A program made the translations under genes and the position numbers. 45,869 nucleotides of DNA from Candidatus Calescibacterium sp. (GTDB lineage: Bacteria; DRYD01), in assembly GCA_025057615.1 (NCBI GenBank), contig JANXBF010000008.1:1-45869 (forward strand), read 5' to 3'. Shown here piece by piece: positions 24,907-33,606 of this stretch (position 1 is its first letter; the number at the start of each line of letters is the position of its first letter). The notes below the pieces were generated by a model. That model searched no databases, was not told the origin of the DNA, and worked only from the letters and a program-made list of their open reading frames with translations.

Positions 24907-26235
24907 ATGTTGCTAAAAATTATTACATTAATTCTGATAATTTGTATTTGTTCTATAAGTACTTCTTTTTCTTATATTATGATTGACAATACTTTTGGTA
25001 AGAACGATTATACCCTTAGGATTAAATATTCTGGTTTTGAGAAGAGGGGAAAGATAAAATGTGTTGATGTATTTTTCTCGAGCTATATTTTAGATTCTGG
25101 TTTTGGGTATAAGAACTCATTATTTTTCCCTGTTGGTTTTGATAAAAATGATAACATGATAATACCCAATGCTGGTGCTGATAGTATATCATTTTTCAGA
25201 ATTGATTCAAATGGAAATGTTAATCAAAGTGTTGTTAATATTGATAATTCTGCAGTTCATCAAATTTCTTATCCTTACTTTGTTGGTAGTTATCAGAATT
25301 CGGAAGGTTATGGTATTCTCTTAGGTAAATTGAGAAATGTGGGTGCCAATTTTGAACTGGATTTTTATAAGAAAATTGACATAAGTAAGTATATAGAGAA
25401 TTATTATTATACTACTATAGTTGGATTTAGGAAGCTTTTTGATAGTTTTTTTATTGTGGGTAATACTGTTATGCGTGGAAAGAATGATATTGATATACTT
25501 TTGTTGAAATTGGGATTTAACGGTGATTTATACAAGAGTTATAATGATAAAGGTTTTTTGAGGTTGGACAATTTAGCTGGTGGTATGGAAAACGATGGTG
25601 TTTTTTCTTTTCAAACCGATAAAGATGGAAATATGTATTTTGTTGGTTTTAGTAAAAGTGGCAATCATTGTAAAGATATGTTGCTTGTTAAGCTTGATAA
25701 TAGCGGTTATCTTGATAAGAGTTTTGGGAATAATGGTATTGTTTTGATTAACAATGTTGCTGGTGGTAATGGTGTTGATTTACTATCTGATATAAAGATA
25801 AAGAATGATTATCTAATAGTTGGTGGTATAAGTTATGATAAGAATTCAATAGGTAGGCCTGTTATTATGAAGATGTATAAAGGTAAGTTAGATTATTCTT
25901 TTGGTGATTATGGGATAAAGATTATTCCTTGTGTTAATCATGGACAAGTGTTAAAAGTATGTATTGATGAAATGGGTTACATATATTCTTGTGTTTTCAA
26001 TTTTTCTTCGTCTAATCCAGAATATGAGCTTGATAAGCCTTTGAAAGTTGTTCAAATGGATCAAAATGGTAGAATAATTGATGAAGTAGAAATGTTTTTT
26101 GATGAGCCAACAGTTTTATTGAGTATGCTCATTAAAGGTAAAAAACTTTACATTCCAGTTATCCAATCAAATAGTAGTGGTTATAGTTTAAAGGTTTTTA
26201 GATTTTATATAGGGGATAAGAATGTTGATCATTAG
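24907..26235 (+). CDS. Secreted delta-60-repeat-type beta-propeller-like protein
   Basis: A signal peptide (LLKIITLILIICICSISTS, cleavage near residue 22) precedes ~420 residues of beta-rich sequence. Units with the pattern L-D-x-S-F-G-x-x-G-(I/K) recur: YLDKSFGNNGIVLI (about 272), KLDYSFGDYGIKII (about 325) and a weaker NDKGFLRL near 213. Each is followed by a strand pair such as NMYFVGFS or YLIVGGIS, as in the delta-60 repeat family. The function of this family is not established; an extracellular or periplasmic role is implied by the signal. A GGGAGG lies upstream of the ATG, with 12 bases between. The stop is two bases from the convergent transglycosylase gene. Confidence 0.7.
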   Translation: MLLKIITLILIICICSISTSFSYIMIDNTFGKNDYTLRIKYSGFEKRGKIKCVDVFFSSYILDSGFGYKNSLFFPVGFDKNDNMIIPNAGADSISFFRIDSNGNVNQSVVNIDNSAVHQISYPYFVGSYQNSEGYGILLGKLRNVGANFELDFYKKIDISKYIENYYYTTIVGFRKLFDSFFIVGNTVMRGKNDIDILLLKLGFNGDLYKSYNDKGFLRLDNLAGGMENDGVFSFQTDKDGNMYFVGFSKSGNHCKDMLLVKLDNSGYLDKSFGNNGIVLINNVAGGNGVDLLSDIKIKNDYLIVGGISYDKNSIGRPVIMKMYKGKLDYSFGDYGIKIIPCVNHGQVLKVCIDEMGYIYSCVFNFSSSNPEYELDKPLKVVQMDQNGRIIDEVEMFFDEPTVLLSMLIKGKKLYIPVIQSNSSGYSLKVFRFYIGDKNVDH

Positions 26236-26237
26236 CA

Positions 26238-26681
26238 TTACTTTGAATTTTTATAGTTTTCATAGAATTCGAGGACTTTTTTTACGTACGTTTGTGTTTC
26301 TTTGAAGGGAGGTATGTCATCATATTTTTTTACTTTTGCTGGGCCGGCATTGTATGCTGCAAGTGCTAATTCAATTTTGCCATCAAATTGATCAATTAGA
26401 TTACTTATATATTTTGTTCCTCCCATGATATTTTGTTTTGGGTCAAATGGGTTTTTTACCCCCAAGGATTTTGCTGTTTGATCTGTGAGTTGCATTAATC
26501 CTTTTGCTCCTACTTTTGACTTTGCTTTGGGGTTAAATGAGCTTTCTTTTTTAATCATTGCTTTTATTAAGTTTGGATCTACGTTATATTTTTGTGCTGC
26601 TTGACAAATTATTGAATCATATTTATCTTCAATTCCACCTGCTTTTGCTATGTTACAGGCTATTGTTTCCTGGATTTGCAT
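26238..26681 (-). CDS. Short lytic transglycosylase-like protein (SLT domain)
   Basis: Lytic transglycosylases cleave peptidoglycan glycan strands. The 147-residue protein is essentially just an SLT domain: the catalytic Glu46 sits in KKESSFNPKAKS, followed by GAKGLMQLT and the C-terminal LALAAYNAGPAKV. There is no signal peptide or membrane segment, and extending the frame upstream reaches a stop 14 codons before the ATG. No Shine-Dalgarno is visible. It could therefore be exported by an unusual route, act in the cytoplasm, or have a longer form started elsewhere. It is a lone minus-strand gene between two + strand operons, and the 151-base region before it is shared with the GspF gene. Confidence 0.85.
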   Translation of the reverse strand: MQIQETIACNIAKAGGIEDKYDSIICQAAQKYNVDPNLIKAMIKKESSFNPKAKSKVGAKGLMQLTDQTAKSLGVKNPFDPKQNIMGGTKYISNLIDQFDGKIELALAAYNAGPAKVKKYDDIPPFKETQTYVKKVLEFYENYKNSK

Positions 26682-26720
26682 TTTTGTGTTTCTTGAACTA
26701 TAGGAATTGTGTTTTTATAG

Positions 26721-26763
26721 TTGTTAAAAAATTTTGTTTAAATAATTTACAAATTTTTAACAA
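26721..26763. promoter_or_regulatory. Inverted repeat in a divergent promoter region
   Basis: Between the transglycosylase and the GspF gene, arms TTGTTAAAAA (26721-26730) and TTTTTAACAA (26754-26763) form a perfect 10-base inverted repeat around a 23-base, strongly AT-rich centre. It lies about 40 bases from the transglycosylase start, so it could be an operator or overlapping promoter elements. AT-rich arms of this length can arise by chance. Confidence 0.3.
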
Positions 26764-26832
26764 TAAAAATTTTTGAATTTTGTTGTAAAAAGGATTTTTT
26801 AAAATTTCTTAAAAATAGAATAAAGCAGAACT

Positions 26833-28107
26833 ATGAAGTACAATGTAAAATATATTGATAATAATAATCAAATGAAGTCTATTGTTTTGGATGGTAAGAG
26901 TGAGGATGATGTAATGAGTAGGGTTATTTCCAATCCTGATGTTAAGACTATAGTTTCTATTAGTTCTTCTATTGGTATTAATATAAGTGGTTTAAAGAGC
27001 TTTGATTTGTTTTCTCAAAAGAAAGTTGATTTGGGAACGCTTTCTTTTATTTGCAGACAATTCAGTCAGATGTTTGAAGCTGGTTTACCTGTTAGTTCAA
27101 TGATGAACATATTTATAAGAACTTTGAAGAAACCTCATCTGAAGATCGTTTTTGAGAATATACATTCTGATATTCAATCCGGTTTGAGTTTTTATAGAGC
27201 TTTTTCTAAGTATGAGCAGTATTTTGGGAACCTGTTTATTAATATGATAAAGGTTGGGGAAACTAGTGGAAACTTGGATAAGATATTTTCTAGTCTTGCC
27301 AATTACTATGAATATTCTTTATCTTTGAGAAATAAATTAATAAATGCTCTTATATATCCGATTTTTGTTATTTTTGCGGTTTTGATTGTTTGGGCTATTG
27401 CGATGTTTTTTGTTGTCCCCAAATTCAAACAGATATTCATACAAATAATTGGTGTTGAAAAGGTTTATAGGGAGTTACCATTTATTACTGTCCTTATGTT
27501 AAAGTTATCTGATATTTATAATACCGGTTTCAAGTTGATTGGTTTAGATATTAAGATAGGTTATATTTTATATTTATTGAAATTTGGTTTTTTGGGTTTT
27601 ATTTTTTATCTTTGGAAGAATTTTGATTTTAGGAAACATTTAGAGAAGTTTTTGCTTGCAATTCCGGTTGTTTCTAGTGCTCTTAAATACTATTACTGCT
27701 CAATTTTTTTTAAATCTTTGTATGTTACTTTAACGAATGGGATATTAATAATTCCGGCTTTGCAGATGTCTTCTCATGCTACTACTAGTGCCATATTTAT
27801 TAAGAAATTGGAGGAATCTATAAGAAGTATAGAGCAGGGTAAAAGGTTGAGTGAGAGTCTCATAAATACTAATTTTTTTGAGCCTATAGTTGAGCAGATG
27901 CTTATAACGGGTGAGAAAAGTGGTAGTATTTATAAAATGCTTGAAGAGGCTGATAAGTTCTACACAAGGGAAATGGAAATTCTCATGGAGAGAATTATGA
28001 GAATGATTGAACCTTTGCTTATTGTTGTCATAGGTATATTTGTTTTCTTTATATTGCTTTCTTTGTATTTACCTATATTTATACTACCATCGAAGATAAT
28101 GAGATAG
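26833..28107 (+). CDS. pilC: Full-length type II secretion/type IV pilus platform protein (GspF/PilC)
   Basis: This 424-residue protein has the complete GspF/PilC layout: an N-terminal cytoplasmic part (1-60), a first F domain (FICRQFSQMFEAGLPVSSMM, then GETSGNLDKIFSSLA, about 75-165), membrane helices near 175-200, 245-265 and 385-412, and a second F domain (FFKSLYVTLTNGILIIPAL, then TGEKSGSIYKMLEEAD, about 290-375). It is probably the main pilus platform, with the short copy at 970 as a specialised or divergent paralogue. The ATG lacks a strong ribosome site. The next gene starts three bases after its stop, so it is in an operon with the AmgK-like kinase and RNase III, not with pilus genes. 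Confidence 0.9.
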   Translation: MKYNVKYIDNNNQMKSIVLDGKSEDDVMSRVISNPDVKTIVSISSSIGINISGLKSFDLFSQKKVDLGTLSFICRQFSQMFEAGLPVSSMMNIFIRTLKKPHLKIVFENIHSDIQSGLSFYRAFSKYEQYFGNLFINMIKVGETSGNLDKIFSSLANYYEYSLSLRNKLINALIYPIFVIFAVLIVWAIAMFFVVPKFKQIFIQIIGVEKVYRELPFITVLMLKLSDIYNTGFKLIGLDIKIGYILYLLKFGFLGFIFYLWKNFDFRKHLEKFLLAIPVVSSALKYYYCSIFFKSLYVTLTNGILIIPALQMSSHATTSAIFIKKLEESIRSIEQGKRLSESLINTNFFEPIVEQMLITGEKSGSIYKMLEEADKFYTREMEILMERIMRMIEPLLIVVIGIFVFFILLSLYLPIFILPSKIMR

Positions 28108-28110
28108 CTT

Positions 28111-28944
28111 ATGAAAATTGTTAATAGTGGTAGTGATAGAAGTTTTGTTATTTTTAAGGATAGGGTAATACTAATTGATCCGAATAGAGAGAGTTTGGAG
28201 AGGTATATAAAGGTTTCGGATTTCCTGAATAAAAGAAGGATTAATGTTCCTAAGATATATAAAGTTTTCCCAAATTTTGTTATAATACGTAATCTTGGAA
28301 AAAGTCTGTATTCTGAATTGAAAAGTGGTAGAAAAACTGATAGATGGTTGGAAAGTAGGTACTATAAAATCATTAATGAGTTGGTTAAATTTCATTCTAT
28401 ACCTCTAAAGAATGTTGAAATATTCAGTAGTTTTGATTTGAAAGTTCTCACTTGGGAATGGAGATACTTTATTGAAAATTATTTGTTAAATTATCTTGGA
28501 GTTAAGAATATTGATAGATGGTTTCTATTTTCAGATATTGTTATTAATGTTTGTTATAATGTTTATAGGAGTTTTAGTAATCTGATTCATAGGGATTTGC
28601 AGTCGACAAATGTTATATTTTTCAGGGGGGTTCCGTATTTTATAGATTTTCAGGGGATGATGGTTGGTAATTTTTTATATGATTTAGCTTCATTATTAGA
28701 GGATCCGTATATTAATTTACCTTTTTATTTGAAAGAAAAGCTATTAGTTTCATATTTTAGAAATAGTGGTTGGGATTGGTCTTTATTTTCTGTGTATAGG
28801 TATTATAAGATTCAGAGGTTGGTTCAGGTTCTTGGAGCTTTTGCATTCCTTTCTTTGCATAAGAACAAGGATTTTTTTATAGTTCATCTTAAAAACTCTG
28901 AGATGGTATTTAGGAATATTATTGAAGAGATTAAAAAATTATAA
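28111..28944 (+). CDS. Aminoglycoside-phosphotransferase-fold sugar kinase, AmgK-like
   Basis: The 277-residue protein has a kinase-like fold. The catalytic loop LIHRDLQSTNVIF (about 164-176) and metal-binding FIDFQGMMVGNFLYDLASLLEDPY (about 183-206) match the group of AmgK, which phosphorylates N-acetylmuramate/N-acetylglucosamine at the anomeric carbon during cell-wall recycling. The H-R-D-x-Q-S-x-N and D-F-Q pattern is typical of that group rather than of antibiotic resistance enzymes. The usual partner MurU nucleotidyltransferase is not in the window. It starts three bases after the GspF gene and precedes RNase III by 16 bases. Substrate remains an inference. Confidence 0.7.
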   Translation: MKIVNSGSDRSFVIFKDRVILIDPNRESLERYIKVSDFLNKRRINVPKIYKVFPNFVIIRNLGKSLYSELKSGRKTDRWLESRYYKIINELVKFHSIPLKNVEIFSSFDLKVLTWEWRYFIENYLLNYLGVKNIDRWFLFSDIVINVCYNVYRSFSNLIHRDLQSTNVIFFRGVPYFIDFQGMMVGNFLYDLASLLEDPYINLPFYLKEKLLVSYFRNSGWDWSLFSVYRYYKIQRLVQVLGAFAFLSLHKNKDFFIVHLKNSEMVFRNIIEEIKKL

Positions 28945-28960
28945 AATTTAAAATAATTTT

Positions 28961-29701
28961 ATGTTCAGTAAAAACGTGGTTGAAAAGATTCTTAGTGATT
29001 TGGATAGGATTCAGAATAGGATAGGGTATTGCTTTAGGAATAGGTTGTTATTAGTGCAGGTTTTTTTACACAGTTCTGTTTTTAATGTACCAATAGAGGT
29101 GGAAATTGATGGTCGGAAAGAGTTATTATCTAGTAATCAGAGGTTGGAGTTTTTAGGTGATGGGATATTGAGTTATTTAGTGTCGGAATATGTTTTTTTG
29201 AAGTATCCTACATTTTCTGAGGATTATTTATCTTCTTATAAATCGTTAATAGTTAATTATTATACGTTGTATAAGGTGTGTTTTCATTTAGGTTTGCAGG
29301 AGTATTTGGTTTTTAATTATGAGAGTTTGGGTAAGAATAGTGCGAATTTAAAGACATTTTCTGATACTGTAGAGGCTCTTATTGGTGCTATTTATTTGGA
29401 TTCTGAATCTGTTTTTCCTGTTAAAAAATTTTTTTTAGATGTTATATTGGGAGTTTTTTATTTGTATTTGGATGAGATAGTGGAAAACATTTTTGATTGG
29501 AAGGGTTTTTTGCAGAGTATTTTGCAGAAGAAGGGTTTACAATTACCAAAATATAAGGTTGTTGATAAGAGTCATGATGGTTTTTTTATAATGGCATGTT
29601 ATGATGGTATTGAAGTTAGCTCAGGTTTTGGGAGGACTAAAAAAGAGGCTGAAAAGCAGGCAGCTCTAAATTTCATAAAGAAAATGCGGTTGGATCAGTG
29701 A
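28961..29701 (+). CDS. rnc: Ribonuclease III
   Basis: RNase III cuts double-stranded RNA, including rRNA precursors. The 246-residue protein has the catalytic signature QRLEFLGDGILSYLV with Glu63 and Asp67, and the second acidic pair Asp136 and Glu139 in DTVEALIGAIYLD. A C-terminal double-stranded RNA-binding domain (about 175-245, with the GFGRTKKEAEKQAALNFI end) is complete. The ATG has no clear ribosome site and lies 16 bases after the kinase gene. The stop is four bases from the convergent DUF3137-like gene, leaving no room for a terminator. Confidence 0.94.
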   Translation: MFSKNVVEKILSDLDRIQNRIGYCFRNRLLLVQVFLHSSVFNVPIEVEIDGRKELLSSNQRLEFLGDGILSYLVSEYVFLKYPTFSEDYLSSYKSLIVNYYTLYKVCFHLGLQEYLVFNYESLGKNSANLKTFSDTVEALIGAIYLDSESVFPVKKFFLDVILGVFYLYLDEIVENIFDWKGFLQSILQKKGLQLPKYKVVDKSHDGFFIMACYDGIEVSSGFGRTKKEAEKQAALNFIKKMRLDQ

Positions 29702-29705
29702 TTTT

Positions 29706-30482
29706 TTACTGTTTTTTACATAATGTTCTTATTAAGTTGAAAATTTGGGTTATTTCTGATATTTTTTCCTGGATATATTCTTCTGTAATTCGCTTAGATA
29801 AACTGAATTCAAAGTAATTTTTTTGCTTTTTGTGAGGATAGAATATAAATATGTTATCTTGGAAGTTTGGGATTACGGTGTATGTTATATCAATAATATT
29901 TGCTGATGATGAGTCGAAGATTTTTTTTGGTAAAACTATTACTATTCCTTTGAAAAGGTTCTCTACTGTTTTTGAGTATTCTGTGAATTCTATGGAAAAA
30001 TATTTGTATTTTTCTTTTCTTTTGCGTAGACTTTTTTTGTATTCTATTTTATTTATTTCAACTTCTGCAAAAATTACTTTTGTATTATTAAATTCTATTT
30101 CCAAATAATCTTCTTCTTTGTAGGTTGATGCTTCAGGGTAGAGAGTAAGTAGAGGGTTTTTAAGGAAATCTGTTTCTTCTGGAGAATATTTTATTATTTT
30201 AAATTCTTCAAAATTTGGAATTTTGGAGATGATATTGATTAGCAGCTTTTTTATTTCTCTTGAATACTGATTTTGAAAGAACGATGCTATGATAATGAAT
30301 ATTTTTATATAGATAATTATTGACATGCAACAGATCATTGATGAATCTTTGGGAAATAACAAGATTATTATTATTAGTAGTAGTATGGATATTAGGGTAA
30401 GTATTAGCAGTATGTAATTTCTTTGTTGGATTTTTTGTTTTCTAAAGTGTTCTAGTTCTGATATTATTAAGTCATTTATCAT
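29706..30482 (-). CDS. DUF3137-like membrane protein
   Basis: Two adjacent membrane helices (about residues 23-44 and 48-70) sit near the N-terminus, followed by a ~190-residue cytoplasmic or extracytoplasmic alpha/beta region. The pattern FLKNPLLTLYPEASTYKEEDYLEIEFNNTKVIFAEVEI (about 106-143) is like the phenylalanine-rich, E-D-Y-x-E/G segment of DUF3137, a family with no known function. I rate the match as moderate. The gene diverges from dxs across a 154-base gap and converges with rnc. Nothing in the sequence indicates a catalytic site. Confidence 0.6.
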   Translation of the reverse strand: MINDLIISELEHFRKQKIQQRNYILLILTLISILLLIIIILLFPKDSSMICCMSIIIYIKIFIIIASFFQNQYSREIKKLLINIISKIPNFEEFKIIKYSPEETDFLKNPLLTLYPEASTYKEEDYLEIEFNNTKVIFAEVEINKIEYKKSLRKRKEKYKYFSIEFTEYSKTVENLFKGIVIVLPKKIFDSSSANIIDITYTVIPNFQDNIFIFYPHKKQKNYFEFSLSKRITEEYIQEKISEITQIFNLIRTLCKKQ

Positions 30483-30636
30483 TAGATAATATAAGTTCTA
30501 TTGAATATTAATTAAACCTTTTTTATTGTCTTTTTTGAAATTTGCCTGTAATTCTTGTTTTTTTATTTTCCAAAAAGGAAGCGGCTTTGAGTTTGTAAAA
30601 TAATAAATAAAAGGGATCATTTTTTGGAGGTAACAG

Positions 30637-32610
30637 ATGGGGGAAGTGAGTTTTGAAAATACTAGATATTTGAAATACGCTGATTATCAAACTATTAGAG
30701 ATTTCAATTATCAGCAGTTGCAAGTTTTGTGTCAAGAGATAAGAGATTATATAACAGAGGTTATATATCACAATGGTGGTCATTTTGGAAGTAATTTGGG
30801 GATTCTTGAGCTTACTGTTTCTATTTTAAGGAATTTCAATCCTTTGTATGATAAGATAGTTTTTGATACTTCTCATCAGTCGTATGTTTATAAAATTTTA
30901 ACTGATAGGAAGGAGAGTTTTAAGACTCTCAGGACTCTCGGAGGTATATCTGGTTTTTCAAAGATTAAGGAGAGTAAGTTTGATCATTTTGGTGCTGGTC
31001 ATGCTGGGACAGGTTTGTCTGCTGCTTTGGGTTATGCCAAAGCTCGTGATATAAACAAAGAGGACTATAATGTTGTTTGTATTGTTGGGGACGCTGCTCT
31101 TACTTGTGGTGTGACTTTTGAAGCTATAAATAATTTGGGACAGTATCCCACTAAGATGGTGATAGTTTTGAATGATAATGAGTATTCGATTGCCAGAAAT
31201 GTGGGTGCTATATCTATGTATCTTAAAAAGTTAAGGAATAGTCCTATAATTCTCAAAGTTGAGGAGAGGATTGATGATATTCTGACCAAATTGCCTGTTA
31301 ATAGTGTTATAAAGGAATGGATAAGGGATACCAAGAGTTGGGTTGAGGAGGGGTTCACCAAGTTGGTGTCTCCTTCTATTATTGGGGTGATTTTTGAGGA
31401 GTTTGGGATCCAGTATATTGGTCCTGTTGATGGCCATAATGTTAAGCTGCTGGATGAGGTTTTTGGTTTTACTAAGTCTCTGAATAAGCCTGTTATAGTT
31501 CATGCTATAACTCAGAAGGGTAAGGGTAACAACGAGGCTGAGAATCATTCTGAGAGGATGCATGGTGTTGCCAAAGGTAAGATAAAACCCAGCAGTTTCA
31601 TTTATTTCAGCACTGATGAAGGTATGAAAGTTGATGATTTTACAAAAAGTGTGAATAAGACTTATACGGAGATTTTTGGTGAGGCTATTGTTGAGTTGGC
31701 TAAAAGGGATGAAAAGATTGTTGCTATAACTGCTGCTATGCCTTCTGGTACTGGGTTGGTGAGTTTTTCTAAAAGTTTCCCTGATAGGTTTTTTGATGTT
31801 GGTATAGCTGAGGAGCATGCCGTGATATTTGCTTGTGGATTGGCGTTGACGGGTTTGAAGCCTGTTGTCGCCATATATTCTACCTTTCTACAGAGAGCTT
31901 TTGATATGTTGATACATGATGTGGCTCTTCAGAATATCCCAATATTGTTTGTTTTGGATAGAGCAGGGATAGTTGGAGAGGATGGGCCGACACATCATGG
32001 AGTTTTTGATTTGTCTTACTTGAGGATTATTCCCAATGTTGAGGTATTTGCTCCTTCGGATGAGCTTGAATTAAGGAATATTTTATATACGGTTTTGCTT
32101 GATTTAAAAAAGCCAACTTTTATAAGATATCCTCGTGATTTTGTTGAGGGAATGAGGTTGGGAGAATTTGAGAAGACCAACATTTATCAATGGAGGATGA
32201 TACATCAAACTCAGCATATGTTTGATAGGAAAGTGGCTATTCTCTCTACAGGTAGGATGAAAAGATGGGTTAATGATATTTGTGGTATTTTGGAAAGAGC
32301 CAAGGTTTCTGTAACTGCATACAATTGTATTTCTGTCAAGCCTTTGGATAGTAATGTGCTTAACTCTATGGTGAATTACGATTTGGTTGTTACCTTAGAG
32401 GATAATGTTTTGGCTGGTGGTTTTTCAAGTTATGTTTTGGAATTCTTTAATGATAATGGTATTTCTAGAAGGGTTCTTAGGGTTGGGTGGCCGGATGAAT
32501 TTGTGGATCATGGGCCAATGAATTCTTTGTTTAAGCATTACGGTATTGATTCTAATGAAATAGCTGATAAGATATTAAAGGAAGTTTTTTACAAAGTAGA
32601 AGTTTTTTAA
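30637..32610 (+). CDS. dxs: 1-deoxy-D-xylulose-5-phosphate synthase-like transketolase
   Basis: DXS condenses pyruvate and glyceraldehyde-3-phosphate with thiamine diphosphate, starting MEP-pathway isoprenoid synthesis. The 657 residues cover all three domains, with GHAGTGLSAALGYAKA, the second-half GIAEEHAVIFACGLAL and DGPTHHGVFDLSYLR. Several sites differ from typical DXS: FDTSHQ for W-D-V-G-H-Q, and the thiamine/metal motif reads GDAALTCG (151-158) where Gly is usual at the third position. It may be a divergent or functionally shifted DXS. A GGAGGTAAC site precedes the ATG by a few bases. A cytidylyl or reductoisomerase partner is not in the window. Confidence 0.83.
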   Translation: MGEVSFENTRYLKYADYQTIRDFNYQQLQVLCQEIRDYITEVIYHNGGHFGSNLGILELTVSILRNFNPLYDKIVFDTSHQSYVYKILTDRKESFKTLRTLGGISGFSKIKESKFDHFGAGHAGTGLSAALGYAKARDINKEDYNVVCIVGDAALTCGVTFEAINNLGQYPTKMVIVLNDNEYSIARNVGAISMYLKKLRNSPIILKVEERIDDILTKLPVNSVIKEWIRDTKSWVEEGFTKLVSPSIIGVIFEEFGIQYIGPVDGHNVKLLDEVFGFTKSLNKPVIVHAITQKGKGNNEAENHSERMHGVAKGKIKPSSFIYFSTDEGMKVDDFTKSVNKTYTEIFGEAIVELAKRDEKIVAITAAMPSGTGLVSFSKSFPDRFFDVGIAEEHAVIFACGLALTGLKPVVAIYSTFLQRAFDMLIHDVALQNIPILFVLDRAGIVGEDGPTHHGVFDLSYLRIIPNVEVFAPSDELELRNILYTVLLDLKKPTFIRYPRDFVEGMRLGEFEKTNIYQWRMIHQTQHMFDRKVAILSTGRMKRWVNDICGILERAKVSVTAYNCISVKPLDSNVLNSMVNYDLVVTLEDNVLAGGFSSYVLEFFNDNGISRRVLRVGWPDEFVDHGPMNSLFKHYGIDSNEIADKILKEVFYKVEVF

Positions 32611-32657
32611 AGTTATAAGGATAATTTTACAGTTTTTCTTAAATATAACGTAGGGTT

Positions 32658-33113
32658 ATGAGCTTTGATTCTATTTTTTCTAAATTTTTGATTTTTGGTT
32701 TGGTTTTTATTTTGTTATTTTCTATATTTTTAACTTATTCTCCATATTCAAATGATAGGTTATACATGGATTTTGTTAACCAGATGAGATTTTTGAAAGA
32801 ACTTATTATTAGTAATGAAGTTGGTTTTGAAAGAGAGGATATCTTAAAAAAGGTTTCTTCTTTTTTTAATGTTGTTAATTTGGATGATGGTTGTGTAACA
32901 TTAACTTCACCCTATAATACTCTAATAAATGTTTATTTGCAAGATGTTTTGTATGTTGAGGTCAAGACTGTTTCTAATGAAGGATTTATTCCTGTGAAGA
33001 ATATTGTTGATATGGATAATTTTATTGATGATGGTGTTCCTACGACTGGATTGGTTAAATCGGTTGATGGCAGATATTATTCAGGTTGTGTAATTTTGTT
33101 AAAAAACAGGTAA
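32658..33113 (+). CDS. Small membrane-anchored protein of unknown function
   Basis: The 151-residue product has one hydrophobic helix near its N-terminus (about 10-26, FLIFGLVFILLFSIFL) and a ~120-residue polar region with acidic and beta-rich character, likely outside the cytoplasm. I do not recognise a family. It follows dxs by 47 bases and precedes rpsK by 58 bases. The ATG has a weak AGGG site. The region is a plausible bridge of the dxs and ribosomal transcription units, but a separate role is equally possible. Confidence 0.6.
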   Translation: MSFDSIFSKFLIFGLVFILLFSIFLTYSPYSNDRLYMDFVNQMRFLKELIISNEVGFEREDILKKVSSFFNVVNLDDGCVTLTSPYNTLINVYLQDVLYVEVKTVSNEGFIPVKNIVDMDNFIDDGVPTTGLVKSVDGRYYSGCVILLKNR

Positions 33114-33135
33114 TATTTATTTTGTATAGAATCCT

Positions 33136-33141
33136 TATAAT
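33136..33141 (+). promoter_or_regulatory. TATAAT element before rpsK
   Basis: A perfect -10 consensus lies 31 bases before the rpsK start in the 58-base gap after the small membrane gene. No good -35 hexamer is found 16-18 bases upstream, so this is only a hint of an extra promoter for the rpsK-rpsD-rpoA genes. Confidence 0.3.
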
Positions 33142-33171
33142 TGGAAACGTTATTTTGTTAGGAGGTAAAGT

Positions 33172-33552
33172 ATGGCTTATAAGAAAAAGAAAAAGATAAA
33201 GAAGGTTGGTTCAACAGGTGTTGCTCATATACATTCTACTTTTAATAACACTATAATAACTATAACTGATGAGAATGGGAACACTATAAGTTGGTCTTCT
33301 GGTGGTAATGTGGGTTATAAGGGTACGAAGAAGAGTACTCCATTTGCTGCACAACTTGCTGCTAGGCAGGCAGCGGAGAAGGCTATTCAGCAGGGATTAA
33401 AAGAGGTTAAGGTTATTGTAAAGGGTCCAGGTATGGGCAGGGAGTCTGCTATCAGGGCTCTAAGAGCTGCTGGATTGGAGATTACTGATATTAAAGATGC
33501 CACTCCTATACCACATAATGGATGTAGGCCTCCTTCAAGGAGAAGAGTTTAA
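33172..33552 (+). CDS. rpsK: 30S ribosomal protein uS11 (RpsK)
   Basis: This is a full-length uS11 (126 residues), part of the small-subunit platform near the mRNA exit. Conserved blocks are [38 protein letters not shown] and the C-terminal [19 protein letters not shown] strong AGGAGG site precedes the ATG. In most bacteria rpsM lies directly upstream and rpsD downstream. Here rpsM is replaced by a small membrane protein gene, so the conserved cluster is broken on this side. A structured 67-base leader separates it from rpsD. Confidence 0.97.
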   Translation: MAYKKKKKIKKVGSTGVAHIHSTFNNTIITITDENGNTISWSSGGNVGYKGTKKSTPFAAQLAARQAAEKAIQQGLKEVKVIVKGPGMGRESAIRALRAAGLEITDIKDATPIPHNGCRPPSRRRV

Positions 33553-33606
33553 TATCCGCTTGCTGGAGATATAGCGGTATAGAAATTATCCAGCCCCAAA
33601 AAAGGG
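33553..33606 (+). promoter_or_regulatory. Candidate pseudoknot/SD-masking leader of rpsD (S4 autoregulation?)
   Basis: Four arms lie in pseudoknot order. CCGCT (33556-33560) pairs with AGCGG (33573-33577), extendable by three pairs past a bulged T. GCTGGA (33562-33567) pairs with TCCAGC (33589-33594). The loops are 1, 5 and up to 11 bases, which is sterically possible for an H-type fold, though the two helices could also be alternative hairpins. Just downstream, CCCC (33594-33597) can pair with GGG (33604-33606), which overlaps the rpsD ribosome-binding region. S4 is a known translational autoregulator that binds a pseudoknot in E. coli and a leader in Bacillus. Assignment here is inference from structure and place. 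Confidence 0.5.

Noticed and set aside
31231-31818. 195-residue minus-strand frame opposite dxs
   Set aside because: It overlaps a conserved enzyme domain, and there is no start signal or recognisable motif.
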